A DNA stretch of 64,000 nt from Protea cynaroides (lineage: Eukaryota > Streptophyta > Magnoliopsida > Proteales > Proteaceae), in assembly GCA_028583415.1 (NCBI GenBank), contig CM053268.1, positions 18,461,923-18,525,922 on the forward strand, in the 5' to 3' direction. This document shows positions 1-11,743 of the stretch, one piece after another; the stretch's first letter is position 1, and each line of letters starts with the position of its first letter. Under the pieces are notes generated by a model, which was not told the DNA's origin, ran no database searches, and was given only the letters and a program-made list of their open reading frames with translations. Made by a program: the position numbers and the translations under genes.

Positions 1-465
1 TCTGTTGTTTGCTCAAGATTCTGGTGTTTTGCATACTCCTTTTGTATGCCTGGATGTTAATCCTGCACTCCTTTTTCTAATAAATTTTCTGTTAATCTTT
101 AGGGGGAAAAAAACTTGAGTATTACTTTTTGTTTTTCTCTTTTAGTGTTACTTGTTTACTGAAGAAAATTTCTTGTTTCTTAGTTCTGTTCATTCTAAGT
201 TCTTTTCTTAGTCTGCCATTAAACAAGAAAATTTCTTGTTTCTTAGTACTGTTCATTCTAAGTTCTTTTCTTAGTCTGCCATTAAACCTCTCTAGCTCTT
301 GCCCTCCTTGATTCACTACATTACCACAAAATATTCTCCTCAGTGTGCCATCATACCTAAATAAATCTTGAGGGATCTTGCCATTTTTTATTTTGTAAAG
401 TTCTGCATTGTATATTCTCCCTCTTACAATGTACATACTCTGTAGATTAAGGGCGAGTATTACAG
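1..465 (+). other. Upstream intron sequence of the TAF1A-like gene
   Basis: No coding exon is recognised here. The stretch ends in a splice acceptor (TATTACAG) directly before the first exon of the window, so it is inferred to be intron. It contains a 63-bp direct duplication, listed separately. Confidence 0.5.
162..287 (+). repeat. 63-bp tandem duplication
   Basis: Two adjacent copies (162-224 and 225-287) begin with AAGAAAATTTCTTG and end with CTGCCATTAAAC. They differ by one base as read by eye (TTAGTTCTG versus TTAGTACTG), which suggests a recent slippage or unequal-exchange event inside the intron. Confidence 0.9.
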
Positions 466-579
466 AATGCTTTAACTGTAGGCAGTACGATGTGCTTTCA
501 ACCTGCTATGCTGATATCTTAAAAAAGGATCCAGCATGTAGTCATTCATTAAGAAAGCTAGTTGCCATGCATAACAATG
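466..579 (+). CDS. TAF1A-like gene, third-last exon
   Basis: The exon follows TATTACAG and ends before a GT donor (GTTTGT). With one base taken from an upstream exon outside the window, it reads ECFNCRQYDVLSTC followed by YADILKKDPACSHSLRKLV and MHNN. This resembles my recollection of the conserved C-terminal region of the plant homologue of TAF1A (a subunit of the RNA polymerase I selectivity factor, nucleolar rRNA transcription). The last codon is split as G|GG with the exon at 14205, giving a seamless MHNNGEYNLGPLVEM. No stop or frameshift is present. The family name is inferred from memory; the exon structure is read directly. Confidence 0.65.
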
Positions 580-2513
580 GTTTGTATTCATCACCTGCTC
601 CAACTTTATTTACCTCCCTTTGGTCTGTTGCTGTAATACTATCTTGATTTCTACCAAATTACCAATTTCCTTCAAAAATATCACTCTTTTATACTTAGAT
701 GGCTTTTTGATCTAACCTGTTGGTGATGTTGGATGGCTTTTGGATCCTATCCTTTTGGATCCTATCCTTTTGGATAATGGGCTTGATTACGCAAACTTTA
801 CCTTAATTTAGGTAAGGATATATTTTCTAATTGGCATATAATCACACCATTTTAGTGATTAGATTTAGTAATGTGGATATGGAACAGAAAATAAGGACTG
901 GAGTAGAAAATTTTAATCACAAGGAGACAATCAAGAATTTGGTAGGAAGAGGACAAGAAATTCTAGAAACCTTATCAGAAGATGAAAGGACCCATAAACT
1001 GAATCAGTTATAGAGGAACCAAGAAATTGAATCAAACATTTGATTGATCTTATCAATTCTGGGTCAAGAGCTCCAATGAAAATTCAAACAGATCAAGAGT
1101 TGTTGAAGAGTATCAAGAATGTAAGAAAACAAACAAAAAACCTGTGTTACATAAAAAATTAGGTTTTATGAGCTCTACCCATGTTTGACACTACATGTAA
1201 TACCGATGGGAGTGCGAACAAATGAAATCATTGCCATACCCAAGTTTTGTTCTTTGCCTCGTTTGGGTAAAAAAAAAAAAAACTAAAAAAAGCAATTAGC
1301 AGTTGCACATGGAAGCACAAACGTTATTAAGAGACAGCAGAAATAAGAAAGTAAATATCAGCAAAGAAAATCTCTTAACTGCAGCCAACAGTATATGTAC
1401 TAGCGAGCATCCAAATAAATTTATTCTGTACCAAATTCCAGGGAGTGTTTATATTTAAAGACTTGCTTTAGCTTGTACTTGTACTAAGAAAATAAAAACA
1501 AACTCTTAAGATTTCTAATAAGAATGAAATTACAAGCTTTAGAACTCCAAGGAGTGCTTAACTCCTTTACTGGAAAATTATGGATATCATGATGAGAAAT
1601 ATATTCTTAATAAAAATACCTAGGAGAATTACTCTTTCTAAATAGAAATCCCACCACCAACTGACACCCTACATGCAATTGGTGATAAGTTCCTCAAGAC
1701 CGCTAAAAATTGCAAGATTTTTAAGATTTTTCACTTGTTGGAAAGTTACTGAATTAGTTCTTGATGACACCACACTAAATGGACAAGTCTGACTGCCAAA
1801 AATAGCTCCAAATATAAGTGATAGAAGTAACCTGTTGTAATTGTTCAAAACTTGAGATAATATTGCCTCATGCAAATCAACTATTGCTGGACTTCTTTGA
1901 GTCGAACATGGACTTTTAAGACATCATCATTTGACGCTTGAAATGCTTCTGCATCATTGGGCTGTGTATGTCAACTTTACTACATGGATAGATATAAAGC
2001 CTCTTCTGAAAATATTTAACGATTTAGGATTCATGCTGCCCTCTACATCTAAATTCATGTCTGTGGGCCTCATCAACCACCCCCCCCCAAAAAAAAAAAA
2101 AAAAAAAAAAAAAACCTGCCCATGCGGATGGTTTTAGTAAGTAATAAAAAAGATTATCTTCTGATTCGTTGAAATTAAAAAAGGACTTCCTTCTGTACTA
2201 TCAATCGGCCAATTTAACCACTTTTGATGGCTATGCTCAGTTAAACAATTTAGGGGAAGGAGGTCTAATATGTATTTGAATACCAGTAAAATGTTTTTGA
2301 TACTGTACACTGCTTGAACATTGCATTTATATCAATACATAAAAACTAGGTTGTGGATCTCACCGTTTGTTCATCTATTCATAGAAGGTTGTAGGTGCCC
2401 CGGGTTGGAATTTGTCTTGCAAAAATCAGGAAGCTTTTTCATTTTGTCTTGTGTTTATCATTCTAAATTTGATTATCATACATAATATATCATCCTTTTA
2501 GTGTTTAGTATTG

Positions 2514-2655
2514 CATAGTTATCGTGGCGGCAAGACGGCCTAAGGCGTTGGAGGGTCATCGATGCCCAAGGCGCCTGCTTAGGCAGCCGAGGTGCCTGCT
2601 TAGGCAGCCGAGGTGCCTGCTTAGGCGGCAGCAGACGGTGCCTTGATAACTATGA
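2514..2655. mobile_element. GGCG-rich MITE, short member
   Basis: The element is bounded by the inverted ends CATAGTTATC and GATAACTATG. Its GC-rich centre has about three tandem copies of a 23-bp unit based on GAGGTGCCTGCTTAGGCAGC. The ends and GGCG-rich body match the larger element at 10794-11656, so both seem to belong to one non-autonomous family. No target duplication is certain. Confidence 0.6.
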
Positions 2656-2759
2656 GTATTGTTTGAATGCATTTTGTTTGTTTTGTTCTCCTTTTGATGA
2701 ACTGTGAGATGATTGTTTATAAAATTATTATGATAATTTTTTCTTTTTATGAATAATGA

Positions 2760-3720
2760 AATTTACTAGGAAGAAGAAAGATTTGTACAAATTGAAGTAC
2801 CCCAACAACAATATAAACAATATATAGGTCATGTGCTAACAACTCAAAATAGAAAATTGTCGAATAGAACAATGCCCCAATTACAGATGTCTGCTCACTC
2901 CTGCCTTAACTAATTCATCAGCCAAGGCATTGGTTGACCTCATCCTCCAATTAACAAGATAAGTTCCCAGACTTGCTGAGCCACCTAGCTCTCCTGATTA
3001 TATGCATTTACCTCCAAGTGTCCCCTGGTATCTGATCAACCATTTGGTAACCAGTGCTAGAACACCTTCCCGATCATGGTTTTAAATCCACGTATTAGCC
3101 ATGTCCAAAACCGATCCGATCTCGGATCAGTGTACGGATCCAATGGGAAACCAACACTTGCCCGATCCTCATTAAAATAGTATTTAAACAGACAGGGATC
3201 GGGGATCGGCCAGGTCCAACACCGATACAAATCGGATTGGGTGATCCGATATTGATACCTTGAACCATGCTCATGACAGTGCTAAAGAAGAACCATCTAA
3301 CGGGTGCCAGAATCAACGAACATAACACCCTTGTGGTTTATAATGATCCCCCTAATATCAGCCGGACCAAGGTTACGGAACTGCCATCAAAGTTTAGTTT
3401 GATACCATTTGGAGGACTCATGACACACACGTGGAGAGTCATTTGTAATGAAAGCAATTGAAGTCCAGTGCCTCATCAAGTAATCATTTCTGTGAAAGCC
3501 TCCAAATTATTGGTTCTCAGAGGTCTCACCCATCCTTCAAACAAAGGGAATTGATTTAAAAAATCTAATAAAATCCTGAATCCCATAAGCAAGGTTCATT
3601 TAACTCCAGAGAGACAAAAAGTGCATGTGGCTGCCTTGTCAATTTGAAGTTGATAAAGAGATGAATTGCTGATTCCCCGTCCACAGTGCAAATTAAACCA
3701 ACCTGGGGGAAAGTAACTAT
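2760..3720 (-). pseudogene. LINE-type RNase H domain relic
   Basis: On the minus strand, scattered frames give FDGSSVTLV near 3360-3400 and WRMRSTNALADELVKAGVSRH near 2890-2960. The first resembles the start motif (DGSS) and the second the end motif (N.LAD.L.K) of the RNase H domain at the C-terminus of plant LINE polyproteins. Frames are broken, and a MITE at 3075-3269 splits the domain. No reverse transcriptase is left. The assignment rests on short motifs. Confidence 0.45.
3075..3269. mobile_element. Small MITE inserted in the LINE relic
   Basis: The inverted ends are CATGGTTTTAAA and, reversed, CATGGTTCAAGG. The body is rich in GATCGG/CCGATC words and cannot be translated with the flanking RNase H relic. 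No clear target duplication is seen. Confidence 0.45.
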
Positions 3721-3786
3721 GTTATCTTGTTTTTCTAATATGGTTCTTGTTAAGGATAGTTATGGACCCAGTAGTTCAGGTCCAAT

Positions 3787-4528
3787 CAAAGTTCAAAATC
3801 TCGAGTCTCGAGGGTGTATCTACCCTCTAAGAAATTAAGATCTCAGAGCGGTTGAGATCATGGCGAGACACTACACAAAAGCCACGAAGGCTTAAAATGT
3901 GTATTTCAACCCTAAAATGATCATTTTAAGGCTTGATACTCTAGGGAAACCTTATTTTAGCATATATAAATATATTTAGACCATAAAACGGTATAAATGA
4001 TCAGTTCTTCGGTTTCCTTTAGAATGAAAGTAGCTATGAAGCCCCTACTACTTTGTTTGATTCAAAAGGCGAACAACCCCCCCAACTAGTGGTTGTTTGG
4101 GTTTACACCCATGTTTGGTAGTGTTAGTCTAAAGGTCAAATGTAAACCTAGGGTAATATTGGCTATTCTACATAATGTTACACTAATAGAATATCAAAGA
4201 AGACCAAATGAGTCAGTAAAATTATATTTTAAGAAAAGAATAAACATAATAATACTTAATTAGTTAGTTGTCATAGTAAAAAAAAAAAAACCAAAAGTAG
4301 TCAAGTAGACCATACAATCATAATTCATACATTATGTCAAAACCAGTCAAGAACTGGTAAAAAAATGTCAGGAAATGGTCGAGAACTGGTCAAGACCAGT
4401 CGAGACCAGCTTGAGAACTGGTCGAGATGGTCGAGACAGCGTATCAAACCGAGATCTCGTCTTGAGCCCCTCGAGATCTTCAAGAAATTCGAGATCTCGG
4501 CAAGATCTTGCTGAGATTTTGAACTATG
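3787..4528. mobile_element. hAT-like MITE in the 5' LTR
   Basis: The element has 16-bp inverted ends (CAAAGTTCAAAATCTC and CATAGTTCAAAATCTC, one mismatch) and is flanked by the 8-bp duplication GGTCCAAT (3779-3786 and 4529-4536). The 3' LTR lacks it, which proves insertion after the copia element integrated. An 8-bp duplication suits the hAT superfamily. No transposase is encoded. Subterminal regions are rich in CTCGAGATCT-like words. Confidence 0.8.
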
Positions 4529-4585
4529 GGTCCAATAGTTTTAGTAGCCCATTACAATAGGCCCAGTCTAGTACAACTAGTTATA

Positions 4586-4594
4586 GTATAAATA
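4586..4594 (+). promoter_or_regulatory. TATA box of the copia-1 5' LTR
   Basis: TATAAATAG lies about 70 bp before the LTR end; the 3' LTR has the same box near 14087. This is the usual place for the element's promoter. Confidence 0.6.
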
Positions 4595-4660
4595 GGCCAA
4601 TCATGTACATTACTTTTCATTGAGAAATAAAGATTTCTTTCTGTCTGTTCTTTTTCTATG

Positions 4661-4672
4661 TGGTATTAGAGC
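4661..4672 (+). promoter_or_regulatory. Primer-binding site, copia-1
   Basis: TGGTATTAGAGC immediately follows the 5' LTR and differs by two bases from TGGTATCAGAGC, the initiator-Met tRNA complement used by plant copia elements. Confidence 0.8.
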
Positions 4673-4689
4673 GCGTCTAAAGCGCAACA

Positions 4690-5515
4690 ATGGCTTTGGC
4701 AGTTCCAGCAAAGGTCGATTCTTCCCATTATCCATATCCTTTCAATTTGAATGTATCAAATTTCGTTTCTCTGAAGCTCAATATGGGGAACTACCTTCTA
4801 TGACAAACACAACTTCTTACTCTAATTGAGAGTCAGGACCTATTAGGGTTCGTGAATGGCGACACTCCAGTTCTTGTTTGAGAAATACCTTCAGTAGATG
4901 GACATACATCTCCGAATCCAGATTATACATCTTGGGTGCGGACTGATCGAATGGTAAAAGCCTGGATAGCAAGAACTCTCTCTAAAGAAGTTTTTGGGCT
5001 TGCAGTGGGTACCAAAACCTCTCTTGATTTGTGGAAGATCTTGTCATTGGCCTTTGCTCAAGCATCAGAAGCTCAGGAATTTGAATTGCTGTCCAAGCTT
5101 CATTTCTTGAAGAAGTCAGATTCAGTTTCTTTGAATGAGCTCCTTCTTGAGTTCAAGATGATTTGCGAACAACTTGGTGCAATTGGAAAATCTGTATCGG
5201 ATTAGTGCAAAGTGTTCTATCTGTTGACAAATCTTGATCCTGCTTTCGAAACATTCGCCACAACGATGTTGAAACCTCTAGTACCTTCATACGCTGATCT
5301 TATACCTCTTTTACAAAGTCGTAATCTCTGACTGAAGAATCATCTTCCAGAGCATACAATCAACCCTAATGTAGCATTTTATACATCACGCAAACCAGGA
5401 AATCAACGAAGAGGTGGTGGTTTTAATTCCAGAGGCTGGGGATTTGTTCAAACCTTAGTGTCTCTTGATAATAAAGATTTGAACAACAACTCAGTTTAAG
5501 ATACCTCTATAATCT
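4690..5515 (+). pseudogene. copia-1 gag, broken
   Basis: The ATG at 4690 starts MALAVPAKVDSSHY and the frame runs through the UBN2-type gag domain (TSWVRTDRMVKAWIARTLS, then LWKILSLAFAQASEAQEF). Stops interrupt at about 4801, 4888, 5203 and 5329. A Gly/Arg-rich stretch (NQRRGGGFNSRGWG) precedes a damaged zinc knuckle near 5560, where the second cysteine is lost (CQIFKKPGHSALKC). Gag would form the particle shell around the RNA; this copy cannot. Confidence 0.85.
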
Positions 5516-5526
5516 CGACACCAGGT

Positions 5527-7161
5527 ATGTCCTCACAAGTTGCTGCGGTGGACATTGTCTGTCAAATATTTAAGAAGCCAGGACACTCTGCTCTTAAATG
5601 TTGGTGTCAGTTCGATAACACCTATCAAGAGGGTGATGCTCTTCTTGCTCTCAAAGCTCACAATCAAATTGTCATACCAGATAACCTTTGGATTCCAAAT
5701 ACCGGTGCCAGTGCTCATATGACTGATGATCCAGGTAATCTTTTGTCTCATGAATCTTATCTCGGTATGGACTCAGTGATATTGGGTAATGGAAATCAGG
5801 CACTGGTGTTATTACGAATGGTCAATCTTTTTTGCCATTAAGTGATGTCCTTATAGTGCCAGAGATTAAAAGGAATTTATTATCTGTTTCTAAACTCACA
5901 ACCGATTTTCCTTGTTTTTTTGAATTTGACTCTACTGGGTTTGTCATTAAGGATAACCAAAGTAAGAAGGTTTTGGCTTCGGGGACTAGACATGGTGGTC
6001 TTTTTGCTTTCACTGATATGGTTTGTCCCAAGAATAATGTTGCTGTTTTTTCTACTACTGCTCGTGGTGTATCTGTTACTGATTCTGATTTACAAAATGT
6101 TACAAAGGATGATCTGTTTGAAGTGTTAGTTTCCTCTTGATTTCATACAACTACAAGTCACATCTGGCATTTGCGTCTTGGCCATTCTCAGAAGAGTATT
6201 GTTACTCATTTGTCTAATAAAGGTGTAATAACTGTAACTAACTCTTAAGTCCAAAGAATCAGATATTTGTACTAATTGTCAAATGAGTAAATCATGTAAA
6301 ATGCTTTTCATTACTAGCTTTACTAGGTATGTTGCTCCCCTAGAAAGAGTCCACTGTGATCTATGGGGACCTGCCCCTATAAACAGTGTTCAACATTTTA
6401 GGTTTTACATTTTGTTTGTGGGTGATTTTTTTAGGTTTAGTTGGTTTTATCCAGTGAAATATGAGTCTGATTTTTTCAAAGTCTTCCTAGCATTTCAGTT
6501 AATGGTGGAAACACAATTTAAAACAAAGATAAAGGTTTTTCAGTGTGATGGAAGAGGTGAATTTTCAAGCATCAAATTCTGGGATCATCTACAAAGTTCT
6601 GGTATTATTCTTCATGTCTCATGTCCAGTGACTCCAGAACAAAATAGTATAGCTGAGTGCAAGCATAGACATCTAGTGGAGTTGGGTTTAGCTATGATGT
6701 TTCATGCATTTATGCATAACCGATACTGGGCAGAGGCTTTCAGTGCTGCTGTGTTCATCATCAACGGGCTTCCCTCTACAACTCTTGGTCTGGATACACC
6801 TTTTGCATGTCCTTTTGGGTAAGTTTCCAGGTTACACCATGTTAAGAGTATACGGATGTCAATGGTTCCCTTATTTACGACCTTATGTGAAAAATAAGTT
6901 AGAACCAAGGTTTGTGGAGTGCATCTTCTTGGGTTATAGTGATCTTCACAAGGGTTACAGGTGTTTGGATTTTAAAACAGGGAGGGTTTACATCTCTTGT
7001 CTTGTAGTTTTCAATGAGTCGATTTTTCCTTTTAAATCTTCCTCTTCATCCTCTGTTGCCACAAAGTTTGTTTCCTCTCCATTTACTGATGCTGGTGTGT
7101 TTCAGAGATGGATTGACATGCCTTCTCATAACCCAGTTGCATTATCTTTTCCTCCTGAGTA
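5527..7161 (+). pseudogene. copia-1 protease and integrase, broken
   Basis: The protease active site reads NTGAS where DSGAS/T is normal. The integrase zinc region (WHLRLGHSQKS and later CTNCQMSK) is followed by the catalytic core with VHCDLWGP, then FQCDGRGEF and QNSIAECKHRHLVE, where the three acidic DDE residues can be placed. Frameshifts lie near 5820 and 6820, and stops occur near 6138 and 6245. The C-terminal part (RVYGCQWFPYLRPYV) ends at FPPEYF, where the nested element inserted. The rest of pol resumes at 11744. Confidence 0.85.
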
Positions 7162-8664
7162 TTTCCTGTTGGAATATATATATGTGGGCTTAATTAATTA
7201 CTAGGCCCCATTGATCAGTGGGAGTCTATGTCACTAGGTTAGACCAGTTCGGTCTGATTCATCACAAGATAAAGAGATAGGCAATGCCTATTACAGTGTG
7301 GGACTGGTTAGGGTTTGTGACAGTATTATATATACTAGGTCATGAGTCCCTACAGCCATAGTTGTTTTCTTCTCTCTGTACCCACGAGCAGTGAGGAAGG
7401 CATGAAACCTCTACAGGCTATGGAAGACCGTAATCAAAGCTCCAACACCATTCTTGGAGACCAAGAAGTTTGATTTGAAGGAATTAACAAAAAAAAAAAA
7501 AAAGGTTTAATGTATATTCGGTTTGGTTCGAACCGATCTGACCAACTCAAAACCAAACTGGTTTCAGAGAAAATAAAAGGACTGAATCTTCTTGGGGCGC
7601 GTGTGAGCGCGTCCAACCTCCGATTGAGGTGCGGTTTTTTGCGTTGGATTCATCTCGTCCAGATCTTCAATGTGGTATATAATTTCGATAGTTTTGGGGA
7701 CCAATAAAATGTCTTTTTGGGCAGAAAGTGTCCTATGGGACTTGATTCAATGTCATTTTACAAGATTTTCTAATTATTTATACCATGTATCTTGATGAGC
7801 TATTGTGCATGTTTTCAATGAATGTTTAGCTTTATATTTGAAATATAATTGTGACATTCATGATGTTTAAAATCCCATTTTCGTTGCAAAGAGAGTTTGG
7901 TGATATCATGGTGGAATTCGGTGGAACCCACCAAAGTGGCACACCTTATTTCATTATGATGTCTTCAAATTCAAGACTGTGTATTTATCAATGCTTCAAA
8001 GTAACGGAGTGTTCACCCAAATGTGGTATTATTAAACACAATTATTGTGAGAGTTTGTGAGTATCATGTTGGGATCTGGTGGAACCCACCAAAGTGGTAA
8101 ACCTTGTCTCTTCAGGATGCTCTCAAATTCAAGGAGAGCATTTATAAATACATCAAGAATTTCACATCTACAAGAGCAGCTAGACCGAAAGTGTTAACCC
8201 AAAGGTGGCACTACCAAGTTTTTTAAATGTATGTACGTGCACATAAATAGAAGGATTTTGATTTTAAGGGTCTCATTAACCCAAATGTGGTGGGATTTTT
8301 GAATCACTATTCCTTCGCGGTCACTGCACGGATACTGAGGAGACCACTGCATGTTTATCCCAAAGGAGAATGTGTATTTGGTTAACTCTGAGAAAAGAAA
8401 TTTACTTGCATATGTATATTGACATTGCTGGTGCAAAAAAATTATATGTATGAATTTCTGTTAATTATCTATTATTGCACAAACACAGGGGAAATCAAGT
8501 GCATATTTGTCCCAAAGGATGAATTTGTATTTTGGTTGACTCCTGAAAAAGGGTTATTTGCTTGTATGTGTTGTGTAAATGTTAGCACAGTTGGTTTGTG
8601 AGTGTGGGTGATTGTTTTATTTACTACACTGCACAATAATTATGCATTATCTTTTAATCTCAGG

Positions 8665-9554
8665 ATGTCTATTAATGTAAGCAATTTGGTTAGTGTTCCT
8701 GTTCTTACTAGAACCAAATACAAACAATGGATTAAGGATCTAGATTATCTTTAGGTATGCTAGACCTTGATATATGTATCATGAAGGATAAGCCTGTTGA
8801 ACTCACATATTGTAGTACCCCAGAAGAAAAACAATACATGGAAAAATGGAAAAACGCCAACAAGAAATGTTTGTTCATGATTAGGTGTTATGTCCCTGCC
8901 TCTATATTAGATGGAATTGAGGGAAAGGAAACAGTCAAAAGTTTACTGAAAGACATTAAAGCAAGATATGAGGAAACTGAAAAAGCTCAGATAGGCACCC
9001 TAATGGCAAAACTGCCTACCACTGTTTATGATGGAAAAGGTAATGTTACAGATCACCTTGTAGGACTTGCTGGTATAGTTGAAAAACTCAGAGAAATAGG
9101 ACATACTGTTGATAAGGATCATTTGGTATACTTGGCAATGAAATCTCTACTTAATGAATACAAGCATATTAAAGTGGCATATAGAACTTTTAGAACAAAG
9201 TGGACTCTAAATGAATTGATAGCTGCTTGTATTGAAGATGAAGAAAGTGACAAAAAAGGGATTATCGAATCCATTAATGCTACGTTCTACAGGAACAACT
9301 CTGACAAGGGCACTAGACAACAAGGATTTGGACCTCACAAAAGAGAAAAACATTTTTCTGATAAAACAAAGAAACCCTACGACAAGAAAAAAGATGATAA
9401 AGAGCAGTATGAAGAAAAGGACCTGAGCGACATCAAATGTTTTTGGTGTCAAAAGAGAGGATATATAAAGAGGGATTGCAAGAGTAGAAAGCATTGGCTG
9501 GAGAAGAAAAAGAATTCTGGAAACTCTAAGAAAGATGATGCACAAAAGGAATGA
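8665..9554 (+). pseudogene. copia-2 gag, one frameshift
   Basis: The start at 8665 reads MSINVSNLVSVPV and then TRTKYKQWIKDLDYL, the usual copia gag N-terminus. A frameshift near 8750 moves into the long downstream frame (MLDLDICIMKDKPVEL). That frame has the UBN2 region (EKWKNANKKCLFMI), a Lys-rich basic stretch and the knuckle CFWCQKRGYIKRDC, in which tyrosine replaces the zinc-binding histidine. It ends at 9554 after a basic tail. Only one frameshift in about 890 bp makes this much better kept than the gag of the host element, as expected for a later insertion. Confidence 0.85.
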
Positions 9555-10491
9555 AGGCTTCATCTTCATGAAATACAAGTCTAGTTAGGATCCAAATACA
9601 TTAATAGTTAGAAGTTATTTAAATTCAGTTTGATATTTTGAATCTTCAGTTTTTGTTTTCTCAATAAAGGAGAGTTTGTTTCCAGTTTAAGTATTACCAA
9701 GACATGATTTTATTCAATTTTATTTAAATAAGATTTTATTTTATCTTAAGGCGTCTTTATGTAATAAATATTTTTGTGTGTTAAAATTTGAATTTATAAT
9801 AGTGATTGAATGTTTGTGTGATTTTAAGATCTTCAAAGACAAAGAATGATTCACTAATAGAAGCCTTTAGTGACTTATGAATGATACGATAGTCACGAAT
9901 TATTTTGATGTGCTTAGTCAGTGGGAGTTTTCATTCGTATCTGGTGCTATGGTTGTTTGTATTGTTGGTGATTTGATTCATGATTTAGGCTGTATTTAGT
10001 CAAAAGATAAAATTGGCAGTATTTAGCCAAACACCAGGGAATATTTAGCCAAAGATCAAACAAGGCAGTATTCAATCAAATATAAAATATGGTATTAAGC
10101 CAGGATAAGAGATAGTATTCAGCCAATGATTAAGGGCGGTATTCAGCCAAACAAACTACGGTGTGTCAAAGTGAGATATTAATCCAAGTTAGAGGCGGTT
10201 TGCTATGAAAGGATAATATCAGGTATAAAAGCTTTGAGGTAACTCGATTGAAGGTAATTCGATTGAAGATGACTCATTATCTCACGGTGATTCATGCTGT
10301 TAAGTAGGCTTTTGTATGTGGCTGATGGAAGGTAATACACCATTTGTGTTGGAGTATTTTCCACTGTTGCTCGACATTGGTAGGCTTAATAGCTGGATCA
10401 AAGTAGGTGACAATTTATTGTATGAATGGATTCCATGGCCACACTATTCAATGGTGCAATTGTAATTAATTTAGCCCAAGTGGGAGAATGT

Positions 10492-10493
10492 TG

Positions 10494-10567
<74 letters not shown>
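10492..10567. repeat. (AT)n microsatellite in the copia-2 3' LTR
   Basis: About 35 uninterrupted AT/TA dinucleotides follow TGTTGGA. The 5' LTR has only a few at the same place, so the repeat expanded in one LTR after insertion. Confidence 0.95.
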
Positions 10568-10570
<3 letters not shown>

Positions 10571-10793
10571 AATTACTAGGTCCATGGTGGGAGTCTAAAT
10601 TTACTTCGTCACAAGATAAAGAGATAGGCAATCCCTATTCGATGTGAGCCGGTTGGGTTTGTCAAGATTATATATACTAGGTCCATGAGTCCCCCCACCC
10701 ATATTGTTTTTCCCCCCCACACGCGGTGAGTTTGGCTTGGTTCGTGATCAAAGCCAACCCGAAATAAACGAGCTATTATTGTGCAATGAACCC

Positions 10794-11656
10794 TAGTTGT
10801 CAAGGCGCGTGGGGTGAGGCGGTTTGTATAGGGTTGCGTGCAGAACAACATTTATCGGGTTTGCCCGGGCCGAAGAACAACTAGTACTTATTTATGACTA
10901 ATATCATTTAAGTAAATGTTTACATTTACTTAAGATATTATCCATAAATAAGCAAATACCCCTATTTGAACCAATAAAAATAGCAAAATCAAATTCGGAA
11001 GGAAAAAAAGTCAACCCCCTTGTTTAAGAACAAAAATCATATTTTTAGGTGCGAGGGCGATTTTCAACTTTTAAATGCTAGGTTTTTTCTAAATATAAAA
11101 ATTCTATAAATCTTATTATAATAAATCATCACTAAAAACCAAGAGTCGCCAAAATAATCTTTTGCTTTGATGCCCAAAAATAATTTGCATTCGGGGCGAC
11201 TTTAAACAAGCATTCCCATATTCGAACAAGGTTTGACCGGAGTGTAACTCCTTCATTATAATTTGGATTCAAGCAATCTCGGATTTGTTGGAAAGCTGAT
11301 TATGCTAGCTTTGACGGAACCGAGATTGCTTGAACCGAACTATATTAAAGGAGTTACGCTCCGATCAAATCAAAGTACGCAAATGTTAGTCATAAATAAT
11401 TGTTTACTTAACTCTAGACACAATCCGGGTCTTAGTGTACATTAGTAAACTTGGGTCCACACCACATATTAATTAAGTTATGTCTTAAATGTTGATTATT
11501 TATGTAGAATGTTGCATATATATAAACATTAATATTTTAGAAATAAAAAATGCACTGGAACGCCTTGGTGCCTAGGCAACACTGGGGCGGGGCTAGGCGC
11601 CTAGGCGCCCAGGATGGCCCCAAACGCCTTGGATCGCCTTGTCGCCTTGACAACTA
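10794..11656. mobile_element. Foldback transposon inside the copia-2 3' LTR
   Basis: The terminal inverted repeat TAGTTGTCAAGGCG (10794) pairs with CGCCTTGACAACTA (11656). The body contains further nested palindromes: AATATCATTTAAGTAAATG against CATTTACTTAAGATATT near 10899-10941, and GGAGTGTAACTCC against GGAGTTACGCTCC near 11239-11363. A GGCGCCTAGGCG-rich block is near 11590. No transposase is encoded. A shorter relative is at 2514-2655. Confidence 0.7.
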
Positions 11657-11743
11657 TGCATTAAACATCATTGTATTCTAGATCTCTGTATGGATATAGG
11701 GTTTAGGATGAAACCCTATGAGCTGGAAAAGTCTAACATTTCC

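Larger units (their letters stand above)
3748..4660 (+). repeat. copia-1 5' LTR, interrupted
   Basis: It starts TGTTAAGGATAG and ends TTTTTCTATG just before the primer site at 4661. After removal of the MITE it aligns to the 3' LTR at 13996. It is shorter than that copy, which has extra TTCTTCTTC-like sequence near its end. A TATA box (AGTATAAATAGG) is near 4586. Confidence 0.85.
7167..11738 (+). mobile_element. Nested gag-only copia-type element (copia-2)
   Basis: A 5-bp target duplication TTTCC (7162-7166 and 11739-11743) flanks an element starting TGTTGGAATATATAT and ending CTAACA. The 3' LTR starts at 10489 after the tract AAGTGGGAGAA. Matching LTR sequence (CACAAGATAAAGAGATAGGCAAT) occurs in both, but the 3' end of the 5' LTR is not clear. 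The interior has a gag gene and no integrase or reverse transcriptase. It is therefore non-autonomous or internally deleted. Stretches at 7450-8660 and 9560-10488 show no supported gene. Confidence 0.85.

Noticed and set aside
7510..8601. Short open frames between the copia-2 LTR and its gag
   Set aside because: They lie in an untranslated leader region, do not overlap any known copia domain and are of chance length.
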